DNA from: Halalkalibacter hemicellulosilyticusJCM 9152
GTDB lineage: Bacteria; Bacillota; Bacilli; Bacillales; Bacillaceae_D
Direction of reading: 5' to 3'
DNA: 64,000 nt
Assembly: GCF_000513115.1 (NCBI RefSeq)
Contig: NZ_BAUU01000005.1
Span: 112,055-176,054, forward strand
The position numbers and the translations under genes are program-made. A model generated the notes under the pieces. It was not told where the DNA came from, made no database searches, and saw nothing but the letters and a program-made list of their open reading frames with translations. Shown here in pieces: positions 44,976 to 54,202 of the stretch; within the stretch, counting starts at the first letter, position 1; every line of letters begins with the position of its first letter.

Positions 44976-45077
44976 ATGCACAACTTTCTATTATTTTATG
45001 CTCCTCTTCTTGTCGCCGGGTTTGCGATTGTGCTTTCCTTTGTTATGGCACATAAAAGTACGAAATATGAGGATTAA
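44976..45077 (+). CDS. CydS-like small subunit of cytochrome bd oxidase (33 residues)
   Basis: A 33-codon gene immediately after cydB: start ATG 44976 with AAGGAGG 9 bases upstream, stop at 45075-45077, only three bases before cydD. The peptide has one hydrophobic helix beginning FLLFYAPLLVAGFAIVLSF and a charged C-terminal tail. Geobacillus cytochrome bd has a 33-residue single-helix subunit CydS with the same FL-x-x-YAP start, which caps heme b595/d; the length, position and pattern fit. It is shorter than the usual annotation cut-off and easily missed. The assignment is from memory of the family and should be checked by alignment. Confidence 0.75.
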   Translation: MHNFLLFYAPLLVAGFAIVLSFVMAHKSTKYED

Positions 45078-45080
45078 CTG

Positions 45081-46796
45081 ATGAAAATATTGCAAAGGTT
45101 AGCAACAGCTGAAAGGAAATCATATTCCTTGTTATATGTTGTAGCAATTACTTTTGGAGTAGTCGTTATCGCTCAAGCGTATTTGATTGTAACGATTGTA
45201 AATGACGTGTTCCTACGAAATGTAACGTTTGAACACGTCATTGTTCTATTAGCTGTGCTACTAGTTGTTTTATTAATGAGAGCATTGCTTTCTTATTGGA
45301 GCAACCGAATAGGTGTCAGTATGGCGACGAAGATCAAAGAGGATATTCGCAAACGATTATTGCAGGCATATGGAAATGAATCTTTATCAATGTCCTACCA
45401 AGGGCAATCTGGTGCAAAGGTTAGTGTCATGCTTGATACGGTGGATGAATTAGATAGCTTCTTTCGTCAATACGTGCCCCAACGAATGGTTTCGACAATT
45501 GCTCCAGTGATGATCTTAATTGTGATTTTTAGCCAACATGTTTATTCAGGCTTGATTCTTCTAGTAACAGCACCATTTATCCCTATTTTTATGGCGATTA
45601 TTGGCGGAATGACGCAGCGGAAATCAGAAGAAAAACTAGAAAGCATGAAAGCTTTTTCAGGACGTTTTCTTGATACGTTACAGGGAATTGAAAGCTTAAA
45701 GGTATACGGAAAATCAAAGAAATACAAAGAGATCATTCGTCAAAGTAGCTTACGTTTTCGTGATACGACAATGGAAATATTAAAGGTGGCTTTCACCTCT
45801 TCGTTAATGTTGGAATTTATTTCGATGCTTAGTATTGGGCTTGTTGCGCTCGAGCTAGGGCTACGTTTAATTGTGTTTCAGCAAATTGATTTTTTTACAG
45901 CCTTTTTTATTTTACTACTCGTTCCAGAATTTTTTAATTTATTGAAGGAGCTAGGAAGTGCGTTTCATGCTGGGAGAAGTAGTAGCGGTGCAGCAGAAAA
46001 GATCGAAGAAGAGCTTCAAAAAAAGGAGCAACGAGTGGAATGGGGGCAGGAGCGATTCAATGAGAGGATTTCCTCCTTGCAGTTACAAAATGTTCACTTC
46101 CAATATTGCTCAGAGGGCTTTAAATTAAATGGCATAAACACTCGTTTCCCTCGACATGGACAAGTGGCGTTAGTTGGAAAAAGTGGAGCTGGTAAAACGA
46201 CATTATTACATATCATGTCTGGTTTGCTACAGCCTACTGAAGGTGAAATGTACGTCAACGATCTTCCATTAACGTCGTATAAGGAAAGTGAATGGTTTAA
46301 CCAAATTAGTTATGTCACACAGCACCCTTATTTATTTGCCGGTACGATTGCTGAAAATATGACGATGGGATTAGAAGTAACGGAGGAGGAGTTAAGGGAT
46401 GCTGCTGAAAAAGCGGGCATTCTTGATGTCATTACTTCGTTCCCTGCCGAGTTTCAAACGATGATTGGAGAAGGTGGAAGAGGGTTATCAGGAGGTGAGA
46501 AGCAACGTATTGCGATTAGTCGTGCCTTTTTAAAGCGGCCAGCCATTGTTTTATTTGATGAACCGACTTCTGGTCTAGATTTAGTGACTGAGCAAGTGCT
46601 TCATGATTCGATTGAACAGCTCGCTAAGCAAGCACTTGTCATAACTGTTGCTCATCGCTTGCAAACGATTAAGAGAGCTAATTATATTCTTTTTCTAGAA
46701 AATGGAACGTTGTTAGCTGAGGGTACGCATGAACAATTATTGAAGCAATCTGAACGTTACGAGCAAATGTTTTCAGAGAAGCGGGAGGTGGACTAG
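45081..46796 (+). CDS. cydD: CydD: heterodimeric ABC exporter for bd oxidase assembly
   Basis: A 571-residue half transporter: six membrane helices to about residue 300, then an ATPase. Walker A GKSGAGKTT, signature LSGGEKQRIAISRAFL, Walker B ALVLFDEPTSGLD-like IVLFDEPTSGLD, and the His of VAHRL are present. With CydC it exports thiols (glutathione or cysteine) or binds heme, required for cytochrome bd maturation. The start is ATG 45081, three bases after the small subunit stop. It is four bases from cydC, confirming the operon. Confidence 0.93.
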   Translation: MKILQRLATAERKSYSLLYVVAITFGVVVIAQAYLIVTIVNDVFLRNVTFEHVIVLLAVLLVVLLMRALLSYWSNRIGVSMATKIKEDIRKRLLQAYGNESLSMSYQGQSGAKVSVMLDTVDELDSFFRQYVPQRMVSTIAPVMILIVIFSQHVYSGLILLVTAPFIPIFMAIIGGMTQRKSEEKLESMKAFSGRFLDTLQGIESLKVYGKSKKYKEIIRQSSLRFRDTTMEILKVAFTSSLMLEFISMLSIGLVALELGLRLIVFQQIDFFTAFFILLLVPEFFNLLKELGSAFHAGRSSSGAAEKIEEELQKKEQRVEWGQERFNERISSLQLQNVHFQYCSEGFKLNGINTRFPRHGQVALVGKSGAGKTTLLHIMSGLLQPTEGEMYVNDLPLTSYKESEWFNQISYVTQHPYLFAGTIAENMTMGLEVTEEELRDAAEKAGILDVITSFPAEFQTMIGEGGRGLSGGEKQRIAISRAFLKRPAIVLFDEPTSGLDLVTEQVLHDSIEQLAKQALVITVAHRLQTIKRANYILFLENGTLLAEGTHEQLLKQSERYEQMFSEKREVD

Positions 46797-46799
46797 AGC

Positions 46800-48509
46800 A
46801 TGAATGAGCTTCTACCTATTGTACGGTTAATGATGAGGGAAAAAAAAGATGTTGTTTTATCGGTCATTTTTGGCTTTTTGGCTGGTGTGACGGCCGTCGG
46901 CTTATTTGCTGCAAATGGTTACCTAATTTCTCAAGCTGCCCTAGAGCCCCCAATGTATGTATTAATAGCTATGGTAGCGGTCGTGAAAATCGGCAGCTTC
47001 ATTCGAGCTTTAAGTCGGTATGCCGAACGGTATTACTCTCATCGCGCAACCTTCACAATGCTTAGTGATATGCGCGTTTATTTCTATGAAAAAGTAGAAA
47101 AGATAGGTGCTTCTTTATTTCAAACGTACCGTAGCGGTGATTTGTTAGCGAGAATTGTTGGTGATGTGGAAAGCTTGCAAAACTTCTTTTTGCGCGTTCT
47201 CTATCCGCCGATCATTATGGTATTAGTTTTTTTTAGTACGATATTCTTTGTTTCATTTTCGTCGATAGTTATTGCTGCTTGCTTACTTATCGGTCTGTTC
47301 TTGACGGGGGTTGTCATCCCAGCTTGGTTTGCTAAAAGGCAAAAGAAGATCAGTAGCGAGATTCGTCAAGAGCGGGCACAACTTTCTACTGATGTAGCGG
47401 AATGGTTCTATGGATTTCGAGAATTGAAAATTCATCAGCAACTAGAAGGGAAAGAACAGCAATTAGGAGATCAGTCAAAAGTGTATGTGCTAGAGCAAAA
47501 ACAGGAAGGATTACAATCTGCTTCTAATCAAGCACTTAATGTGGCAGTCGCACATCTTATTTCATGGTCTGTCCTTGCTATTGGAGCTTATTTCGTTACA
47601 ACTGGACAGTTAGATGGTGTTTTATTAGCAATGCTTGTCATGATTAGCTTTATTGTCTTTGAACATTCGGTACCTATGGCTATATTTCCGATTCATTATG
47701 ACGAAAGTGAACAAGCTGCAAAACGGTTGGAGGCTGTGACAGCTCAAGATGATAAAAGAGAGAGCGTTCCTACTCAATTAAGTAGGAGTGAACGCGCACC
47801 ATCGCTTTCTTTCCGTCGTGCTTCATTTCGATTTGGCAATGAATTCCGTAAGACAGTGGAGAATATCACAATTGATTTCCCGTCAGGATCGAAAACAGCG
47901 ATTGTTGGTCCGAGTGGTTCTGGAAAATCTACGCTCATGCATTTATTATTGAAATGGTATGAGGCAGAAGGTGAACTCCTTGTGAACGATGTGCCAATTG
48001 AGCAAATAGATCAAGAATCTATTTGGGCACATGCAAATGTTGTTTTTCAACGGAGTCAGTTCTTTTATGGGACTGTCAGAGACAACCTACTTTTATCTGA
48101 GAGTGAGTGGTCGAAGGAACAGTTAGAGCAACTATTAGAGGATGTTCAGTTATCACACTTCAAATTGGATGATGCAGTGATGGAAGGTGGAGAAAATTTA
48201 TCAGGAGGAGAAAAGCAGCGATTAGCTTTGGCAAGAGCTGGTGCTAAAGGTGGACGTTTATGGCTTCTCGATGAACCGACTTCATCCATAGATTTGGAAA
48301 CAGAGAAAAAGCTCTATCATTGGCTTTTACAGCAAGCTAAGGAGGATACGTTCATTCTCATAAGTCATCGACTTTCAGGGCTTGAACGAATGGATCAAAT
48401 TGTTGTCATGAATGAAGGCAAGATTATTGAAGTCGGGACGTATGCAGAGTTATTGGAGAGGAAGGGCTTCTTTTACAAGCTTAAAGAAATTGAAAGTAGT
48501 TTGATTTGA
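46800..48509 (+). CDS. cydC: CydC: partner half transporter for bd oxidase assembly
   Basis: A 569-residue half transporter: six helices, then ATPase with GPSGSGKST, LSGGEKQRLALARAGA and LWLLDEPTSSID. The N-terminal MNELLPIVRLMMREKKDVVLS and VRFSRALSRYAERYYSHRATF pieces match CydC rather than CydD. It forms the CydDC heterodimer. The start is ATG 46800, three bases after the cydD stop, with GGGAGGTGG upstream. It ends the operon; no clear terminator was seen before the next gene 80 bases on. Confidence 0.92.
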   Translation: MNELLPIVRLMMREKKDVVLSVIFGFLAGVTAVGLFAANGYLISQAALEPPMYVLIAMVAVVKIGSFIRALSRYAERYYSHRATFTMLSDMRVYFYEKVEKIGASLFQTYRSGDLLARIVGDVESLQNFFLRVLYPPIIMVLVFFSTIFFVSFSSIVIAACLLIGLFLTGVVIPAWFAKRQKKISSEIRQERAQLSTDVAEWFYGFRELKIHQQLEGKEQQLGDQSKVYVLEQKQEGLQSASNQALNVAVAHLISWSVLAIGAYFVTTGQLDGVLLAMLVMISFIVFEHSVPMAIFPIHYDESEQAAKRLEAVTAQDDKRESVPTQLSRSERAPSLSFRRASFRFGNEFRKTVENITIDFPSGSKTAIVGPSGSGKSTLMHLLLKWYEAEGELLVNDVPIEQIDQESIWAHANVVFQRSQFFYGTVRDNLLLSESEWSKEQLEQLLEDVQLSHFKLDDAVMEGGENLSGGEKQRLALARAGAKGGRLWLLDEPTSSIDLETEKKLYHWLLQQAKEDTFILISHRLSGLERMDQIVVMNEGKIIEVGTYAELLERKGFFYKLKEIESSLI

Positions 48510-48593
48510 ATATGAAGAAGGAATGATAAGGTAGCATATAGAATAGGTATAGTGAAAGTAGAGCTTAGCTGAGATGAGAAAGGTGAGATGAGT

Positions 48594-48983
48594 ATGGGAC
48601 AAGTGAAAGTATTTGGGTTAAAAGAGGTATTAAACTCGCGGAAGAAGCTAGTATCTAGTGTCATTCATTCTTGTATGGTTGATGCATTAGCGTTTCCAGA
48701 AGAGAAAAAATTTCAACGATTTTTCTTAATGGATGAGGAGGATTTCTTCTTTTCAAATGATCGAAGTGAGGACTATATGATTATTGAAATCAGTATGTTT
48801 GAAGGACGCTCGGTTGCAACGAAAAAGAAGTTGATTCGGCTGTTGTATGAGAGACTTACGAGTAAATGTAAGGTAAGGAAAGAAGATATTGAATTAACGA
48901 TTTTTGAAACACCGAAGCATCATTGGGGAATTCGAGGGTTACCAGGTGATGAGCTATCCTTAAATTATAACGTTGATCTTTAG
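48594..48983 (+). CDS. Tautomerase-family protein
   Basis: A 129-residue protein of the tautomerase superfamily (Tautomerase_2 type, as in B. subtilis YusQ-like proteins), which usually isomerise keto/enol forms of small acids. The second half has MIIEISMFEGRSVATKKKLIRLLYERL and ETPKHHWGIRGLPGDEL, both conserved in the group. The N-terminal catalytic Pro of classic 4-oxalocrotonate tautomerases is not present at residue 2, as expected for this longer subgroup. ATG 48594 has AAAGGTGAG about 7 bases upstream. It is not clearly part of the cyd operon. Confidence 0.75.
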   Translation: MGQVKVFGLKEVLNSRKKLVSSVIHSCMVDALAFPEEKKFQRFFLMDEEDFFFSNDRSEDYMIIEISMFEGRSVATKKKLIRLLYERLTSKCKVRKEDIELTIFETPKHHWGIRGLPGDELSLNYNVDL

Positions 48984-49036
48984 GTTTGTTCGTGAACATG
49001 TCGCTTAAAAGGATGTGTACGGACAATAGGAATGTG

Positions 49037-49076
49037 AAGGGCACCGAAAAAGTTGAAAAACTTTTTCGGTGCCCTT
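49037..49076. terminator. Perfect 18-base hairpin between convergent genes
   Basis: AAGGGCACCGAAAAAGTT and its exact complement (49059-49076) enclose a 4-base loop. The core GCACCGAAAAAGTT recurs at 7592, within repeat copy B, so the hairpin is itself part of a repeated word set. Confidence 0.85.
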
Positions 49077-49200
49077 CAGTTTACGTATTATTTCTTCTGC
49101 TACGTTCTCCGGATGTCCGAATTCTCAGCCATTGGGATTCCAATGGGGTTTGTGGTGCGGTTATATCTCATATGATTTCGTTATTCTGAGCAAGTTTTTA

Positions 49201-50859
49201 TTACAATTTAAACGAGCTCTTCAATGAGACGATTAGGTTGAAAACGGGCTTCTCTTTTGTTGAGTCTTTAGGATCAACATTAAAGTAACCATGTCTGAAA
49301 AATTGGAACTTCTCTTGTACTTGAACGTCTTTCATTGTCGGTTCAACATATCCGTTAAGCACTTGCATGGAATCAGGATTAATATGGTCAAGGAAGTCCT
49401 TTTCCTCGCCCTCTTCCTCATTTAAGTTATCCTTTAATAGCAGTGGTTCATATAAGCGGAATTCGGCTGGAATGGCTTGGGATGCTTCTACCCAATGAAT
49501 CGTGCCCTTCACTTTCCTACCTGTGAAGCCTGTTCCACTTTTGGTTTCAGGATCATACGTACAATGAATTTCGATCACATTTCCTTCTGCGTCTTTGATT
49601 ACTTCTTCACATTTAATGAAATAAGCATGCTTCAGCCTAACCTCGTTTCCTGGGAACAAGCGGAAATACTTTTTCGGTGGATTTTCCATAAAGTCTTCCT
49701 GTTCAATATAAATCTCGCGAGAAAAAGGAATTTGTCGCTTACCCATATCTGGATTTTCGGGGTTAATTTCAGCATCAAGCCATTCCACTTGCCCTTCAGG
49801 ATAATTCGTAATAACGACTTTAAGAGGGCGAATGACTCCCATTGTTCGTGGAGCTTTCATCTTTAAATCTTCACGAACAAAATAGTCTAGCATTTGAGAA
49901 TCGACTTCACCTGCCCCTTTGGATACGCCTGTTTCTTTAACGAATTCACGAATCGCTTCAGGTGTATAACCACGACGTCTTAAACCTGAAATCGTCGGCA
50001 TACGAGGGTCATCCCAGCCGTCAACGACCTTTTCATCTACAAGCTGCTTCAATTTACGTTTGCTCATCACAGTGTTCGTAATGTTCAAACGACCAAATTC
50101 AGTTTGCTCGGGTACATGCTCCATTTCACACTCAGCGACGACCCAATTGTAGAGAGGACGTTGATCTTCAAATTCTGTTGTACATAACGAATGAGTCACA
50201 CCTTCGATGGCATCCTCAAGTGGGTGAGCGAAGGCATACATCGGATAAATACACCATGTATTACCCGTATTATGATGTGTCGCATGAGCAATACGATAAA
50301 TAACAGGGTCACGCATGTTGATGTTCGGTGAACTCATGTCGATTTTTGCACGTAATACTTTTTCACCATTGGCAAATTCACCGTTACGCATGCGCTTGAA
50401 AAGGTCAAGGTTTTCCTCAATGGAACGATTTCGATACGGACTATCCTTTCCTGCTTCTGTTAATGTTCCACGGTATTGGCGAATCTCTTCTTGAGATAAG
50501 TCGTCAACATATGCTTTTCCTTTCTTAATAAGTAAGACAGCTCGTTCATACATTTCTTGAAAGTAATCAGAGGCAAAAAAGAGACCATCCCAATCGTAGC
50601 CAAGCCATTCAACATCTTCCTTGATCGCATTGACATATTCTGTGTCCTCCTTCAAAGGATTCGTGTCATCAAAACGGAGGTTCGTCTTACCGTTAAAGTC
50701 GTCCGCTAAGCCAAAGTTAATGACGATTGATTTTGCATGCCCAATATGTAAATAGCCATTAGGTTCTGGAGGAAAGCGAGTGACGATGTGGTCTCTCTTC
50801 TTTGTCTCTAAATCTTTCTTTATGAGGTTTCTTATGAAATTGGAATTCGTGTGGTCCAT
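49201..50859 (-). CDS. glnS: Glutaminyl-tRNA synthetase
   Basis: A 552-residue class I synthetase that charges tRNA-Gln with glutamine. The [16 protein letters not shown] segment holds the HIGH motif, LRFDDTNP follows, and VMSKRKL is the KMSKS motif; the two anticodon-binding beta-barrels fill the last 200 residues. Length fits the bacterial family. Most Bacillaceae lack this enzyme and make Gln-tRNA by amidation with GatCAB, so its presence is notable. ATG 50859 and ATG 50868 are both possible. No T-box leader is visible. It is a single gene, convergent with the tautomerase gene. Confidence 0.95.
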   Translation of the reverse strand: MDHTNSNFIRNLIKKDLETKKRDHIVTRFPPEPNGYLHIGHAKSIVINFGLADDFNGKTNLRFDDTNPLKEDTEYVNAIKEDVEWLGYDWDGLFFASDYFQEMYERAVLLIKKGKAYVDDLSQEEIRQYRGTLTEAGKDSPYRNRSIEENLDLFKRMRNGEFANGEKVLRAKIDMSSPNINMRDPVIYRIAHATHHNTGNTWCIYPMYAFAHPLEDAIEGVTHSLCTTEFEDQRPLYNWVVAECEMEHVPEQTEFGRLNITNTVMSKRKLKQLVDEKVVDGWDDPRMPTISGLRRRGYTPEAIREFVKETGVSKGAGEVDSQMLDYFVREDLKMKAPRTMGVIRPLKVVITNYPEGQVEWLDAEINPENPDMGKRQIPFSREIYIEQEDFMENPPKKYFRLFPGNEVRLKHAYFIKCEEVIKDAEGNVIEIHCTYDPETKSGTGFTGRKVKGTIHWVEASQAIPAEFRLYEPLLLKDNLNEEEGEEKDFLDHINPDSMQVLNGYVEPTMKDVQVQEKFQFFRHGYFNVDPKDSTKEKPVFNLIVSLKSSFKL

Positions 50860-50916
50860 TAGTATCATCCTATCTTCTAAATTCTCTGTGTATCATTTTT
50901 CCATATTGTCGGTTAC

Positions 50917-50947
50917 TAGACAATATTGTATCACAAGTCATTGTGTG
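50917..50947 (-). promoter_or_regulatory. Possible promoter of glnS
   Basis: On the minus strand TTGCTC and TACAAT are separated by 16 bases, about 60 bases before the start. Moderate match only. A C/G-rich segment near 51000-51050 with CCCCTACC and GGTGGG/CAGGGGG pieces lies upstream and may form a hairpin. Confidence 0.4.
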
Positions 50948-51099
50948 AGCAAATGTGCGATTGATCCTTAAAATCTTTTAAGAGTTACAGACCCCTACCT
51001 CAGAGCGTCAGCTAGGTGGGAACTTCGCTTCAGGGGGAGACGAGACTCTCTCTAAATGTTCGATGTTTCAGCTTGCTGAAACGAGTTCGCTATGCAGTG

Positions 51100-51933
51100 C
51101 TAATGATACATTTGGCGATACTCAGTCGGAGTCATTCCTTCGTGTTCAAGAAAGCGTTTATTGAAATAACTAATACTCGTATAGCCTGATCGTTCAGCAA
51201 TTTCTTTAATGGTCATTTGTTTATCCTTAAGTAATAATTGTTTACTGCGCTGTAATCGACATAATGTAATGAATGCCATTGGAGTCATTTGGGTAGCGCG
51301 TTTAAATAAACGACAAAAATAATAGTTACTGACCTTTGCTTCATTTGCCCAATAGTCCAATTCAAAAGGTTCACAGGCTTTATCTTGCATCTGTGGTAAC
51401 AGACTGTGAATACGATCATCTAGTTCTGATTTTTCAGTTACATGTCTTGGCTGTACGTTTGTGATGAACTCAATGAGAAAGGCATAAGTTGCTGTTGAAA
51501 TGGGTGACAGCTGTCGTAAGCAATATTGGTCAGCTTTTTGAAGAAGCTTTTCATGCGTAGCTTCTAAATGGGTGACTTGTTGAGCTTTCCATAAGATAAA
51601 CCGTTGAAAGCCTTTTTCGGATAGAAATGGTTGAAGATGATCTCCGTAAAAGTGTACCCATCTCACATCCCAAGGGTCATCTTCACTACTATAGTAGCAT
51701 TGCTGCTGCATGGGGAAATATAAGAAAGCATCTCCTCTTTTAACTAAAAAACGTTCCTGATCAATTTCTACGTAACCAGTACCTGAGAGAATAAAATGAA
51801 TACTAAAGTTATTTAATGTCCCTACATCTCTTTTGACATAATGATCTGGTTCGTCCGTGTAATGTCCAATTGATTCAGGTAAAATGAGATATTCATGCTT
51901 TGTTAATGTCGGGAATAGTGCTTGTCTTTGCAT
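51100..51933 (-). CDS. AraC-family transcriptional regulator
   Basis: A 277-residue regulator. The N-terminal part is a cupin (AraC-binding) domain, with INFILSG-like stretches, YVEIDQERFLVKRGDAFLYFP; the C-terminal 100 residues carry two helix-turn-helices, the second in IKEIAERSGYTSISYFNKRFLEHEG with TPTEYR. AraC proteins of this type respond to sugars. The start at 51933 has GGAGGGCACC upstream. It is divergent from the Gfo/Idh dehydrogenase gene across a 190-base gap, the usual arrangement with its target. Confidence 0.9.
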   Translation of the reverse strand: MQRQALFPTLTKHEYLILPESIGHYTDEPDHYVKRDVGTLNNFSIHFILSGTGYVEIDQERFLVKRGDAFLYFPMQQQCYYSSEDDPWDVRWVHFYGDHLQPFLSEKGFQRFILWKAQQVTHLEATHEKLLQKADQYCLRQLSPISTATYAFLIEFITNVQPRHVTEKSELDDRIHSLLPQMQDKACEPFELDYWANEAKVSNYYFCRLFKRATQMTPMAFITLCRLQRSKQLLLKDKQMTIKEIAERSGYTSISYFNKRFLEHEGMTPTEYRQMYH

Positions 51934-52123
51934 AAGGTGCCCTCCTTGTTGTTATGATTAAATGATTTGTGAAAATACCGAAGTTGGTTGAGCTACTTGA
52001 GAAAAGTCTGATAAGTGCCTTTCAAGACAATATTGTTTTACTTGATGTCAATAAGCTTATATTTTTATTTTATTCTTTATTTATTATACTAGCAATATAG
52101 TGTTAATTTAAAGGAGGATGACG

Positions 52124-53122
52124 ATGGAAAAGGTTCGTTGGGGAGTTATCGGAAGTGCAAATATTGCGAAGAAGTCTGTTATTCCAGGAATTCAGCAATC
52201 AGAAACAGGAGAAGTAGTGGCGATTGCTAGTCGAAATAAGGAAAAGGCTGAGGAAGCGGCAAAGGAATTATCTATACCAATTGCATATGGCAGCTATGAA
52301 GAATTACTAAATGATTCTACGATAGAAGCGGTCTATATTCCATTACCGAATCATCTTCACAAAGAGTGGACAATTCGCGCTGCTGAAGCAGGTAAACATG
52401 TTTTATGTGAAAAGCCTGCAGCATTAAATACAGAAGAAGTGAAAGAAATGGAAGCGGCGTGTGAAAAAGCAGGAGTTGTATTTGCAGAAGCGTTTATGTA
52501 TCGATACCACCCTCGTTATGCAATGGTTCGCGAAGTGATGGAATCAGGAAGAATTGGAGAAATACGAGGAATACATGGAACATTTACATTTAATAATGCC
52601 GAGGATTCGAGCAATGTGCGCTATAAGAAAGAATGGGGTGGAGGATCTTTATATGATGTAGGTGTTTATCCAATTAGTGCAGCGCGTATGCTGTTAAGAC
52701 AGGAACCACAAGCAGCAACGGTTCATGCTTTTTTCTCTGATGAGCATGATGGTGTTGATATGATGGCGTCAGGTTTGTTGGAATTTAAGAACGGTGTCGC
52801 CATGACGTTTGATTGTGGGATGTGGGCGGCATTTCGAAATACACTTGAAATTGTCGGGACTGAAGGGAGAATCGAAGTTCCTTCGGCGTTTGTTGCTCAT
52901 CAATCGGAGGAAGATCATTTTTATGTGATGACGAATGATGGCAAATCAGAAGTTGAAGTTCCGAAACTTAATCAATATGCATTACAAGCAGATGCTTTAG
53001 GAAGAACGATTCGTGGTAGTGAGCCTCTTCCTTATCCCGTTTCAGATGCTGTCTTAAATATGAAAGTGCTTGATGCATGCTTAAGATCAGCCGAACAGCG
53101 ACAGCGCATTGAAATCAAGTAG
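52124..53122 (+). CDS. Gfo/Idh/MocA-family NAD(P)-dependent dehydrogenase
   Basis: A 332-residue oxidoreductase. The Rossmann motif is WGVIGSANIAKKSVIPG, then EAVYIPLPNHLHKEWTIRAAEAGKHVLCEKP with the conserved Glu-Lys-Pro, and the catalytic-lobe GGGSLYDVGVYPISAARM. It oxidises or reduces a sugar, sugar acid or inositol. ATG 52124 is chosen because AAGGAGG ends 6 bases upstream; ATG 52118 touches it. It is followed by an aldo/keto reductase gene after 12 bases, and the divergent AraC protein probably regulates both. Confidence 0.92.
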   Translation: MEKVRWGVIGSANIAKKSVIPGIQQSETGEVVAIASRNKEKAEEAAKELSIPIAYGSYEELLNDSTIEAVYIPLPNHLHKEWTIRAAEAGKHVLCEKPAALNTEEVKEMEAACEKAGVVFAEAFMYRYHPRYAMVREVMESGRIGEIRGIHGTFTFNNAEDSSNVRYKKEWGGGSLYDVGVYPISAARMLLRQEPQAATVHAFFSDEHDGVDMMASGLLEFKNGVAMTFDCGMWAAFRNTLEIVGTEGRIEVPSAFVAHQSEEDHFYVMTNDGKSEVEVPKLNQYALQADALGRTIRGSEPLPYPVSDAVLNMKVLDACLRSAEQRQRIEIK

Positions 53123-53134
53123 GAGGTCTTTAAT

Positions 53135-54076
53135 ATGAAAACAATCAAAATTGAAGGAATAGAGAAACGATTATCTGTATTAGTTCAAGGGTCAGATTAT
53201 TTTCGTCCAAGCAATTATGACAAAGTTTGTGAAGTGTTAGATCGGTATTTTTCAATTGGTGGAAATACGATTGATACGGCGCATGTATATTGTGGTGGAG
53301 AAAGTGAGGTAGCCATTGGACAGTGGATGAAGGAGCGAGGAAATCGCGAGGATGTGATTATTTTAACGAAGGGAGCACACCATGATGAGAGTGGTCCAAG
53401 AGTTAATAGAGAAGCGATTACAAACGACTTGTTTGAAAGTTTAGAGCGTCTTGGAACGGATTATGTGGATTTATATGCTCTACATCGAGATGATTTGAAT
53501 GTTCCGGTTAGTGAAATTGTTGATGTATTGAATGAGCATATTGTGGCTGGAAGAATTAAAGCGATTGGTGGCTCTAACTGGACGGTCCAACGTATTCAAG
53601 AAGCGAATGAGTATGCACAATCGAACGGATTGATTGGTTTTACGTTTAGCAGTCCGAACTTAAGCTTGGCAAAGCCTAACGAGCCGTTTTGGTCAGGTTG
53701 TGTTTCAGCAGAAGCAGAGGATTGCAAATGGCACGAACGTAATCAAATTCCGATTCTTTCTTGGTCTTCACAAGCAAGAGGGTTTTTTACAGGACGTTTT
53801 TCACCTGAAGATCGTAGCAATGAGGATCTTGTTCGTGTCTTTTATAGTGATGCTAATTGGGAGCGTTTACGACGTGCAGAAGAATTAGCTGTGGAAAAAG
53901 GTGTGACGGCTATCCAAATAGCACTTGCCTATGTATTAAATCAACCATTTCCAACAGCTGCCTTGATTGGGGCGCAAAATGAAACAGAATTGATTTCGTG
54001 CTTAGAAGGCTCAAAGGTCGAATTAACAAATAATGAGGTATACTGGTTAGAAAATGGAGATGCCATAAAGAAATAG
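53135..54076 (+). CDS. Aldo/keto reductase
   Basis: A 313-residue TIM-barrel oxidoreductase. The catalytic tetrad is visible: Asp in NTIDTAHVYCGGES (Asp and Tyr), Lys in LTKGAHHD and His in YALHRDD; the C-terminal AYVLNQPFPTAALIGAQN binds NADPH. It reduces aldehydes or ketones of sugars. Its start ATG 53135 has TAGGAGG upstream, and it follows the Gfo/Idh gene, with which it probably works on one substrate. A strong terminator follows. Confidence 0.92.
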   Translation: MKTIKIEGIEKRLSVLVQGSDYFRPSNYDKVCEVLDRYFSIGGNTIDTAHVYCGGESEVAIGQWMKERGNREDVIILTKGAHHDESGPRVNREAITNDLFESLERLGTDYVDLYALHRDDLNVPVSEIVDVLNEHIVAGRIKAIGGSNWTVQRIQEANEYAQSNGLIGFTFSSPNLSLAKPNEPFWSGCVSAEAEDCKWHERNQIPILSWSSQARGFFTGRFSPEDRSNEDLVRVFYSDANWERLRRAEELAVEKGVTAIQIALAYVLNQPFPTAALIGAQNETELISCLEGSKVELTNNEVYWLENGDAIKK

Positions 54077-54084
54077 TTTAAGAG

Positions 54085-54130
54085 GAGGTCACTGAAAAGT
54101 GCGATTTTCACTTTTTCAGTGGCCTCTTAC
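54085..54130 (+). terminator. Terminator after the aldo/keto reductase
   Basis: GAGGTCACTGAAAAGTG (54085-54101) pairs with CACTTTTTCAGTGGCCTC (54109-54126), one bulge and one mismatch. Confidence 0.7.
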
Positions 54131-54202
54131 GTACTGTGGGGGCTCACTTTTGCTTTTCAAAGTAAACCCGTTGTAACGGCTAAGCAGTCGCGTTTTTCTT
54201 AG
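54128..54202 (+). repeat. Dispersed hairpin repeat, copy G
   Basis: TACGTACTGTGGGGGCTCAC, a 25-base middle, and TTGTAACGGCTAAGCAGTCG with CG followed by TTTTTCTTAG. The right arm matches copy F. Confidence 0.5.

Noticed and set aside
49477..49866. 129-codon plus-strand frame inside glnS
   Set aside because: It lies antisense to the well-supported synthetase and has no codon or motif support.
50872..51080. Possible T-box leader before glnS
   Set aside because: No T-box consensus or specifier-loop structure could be seen, only a moderate promoter and a GC-rich hairpin.
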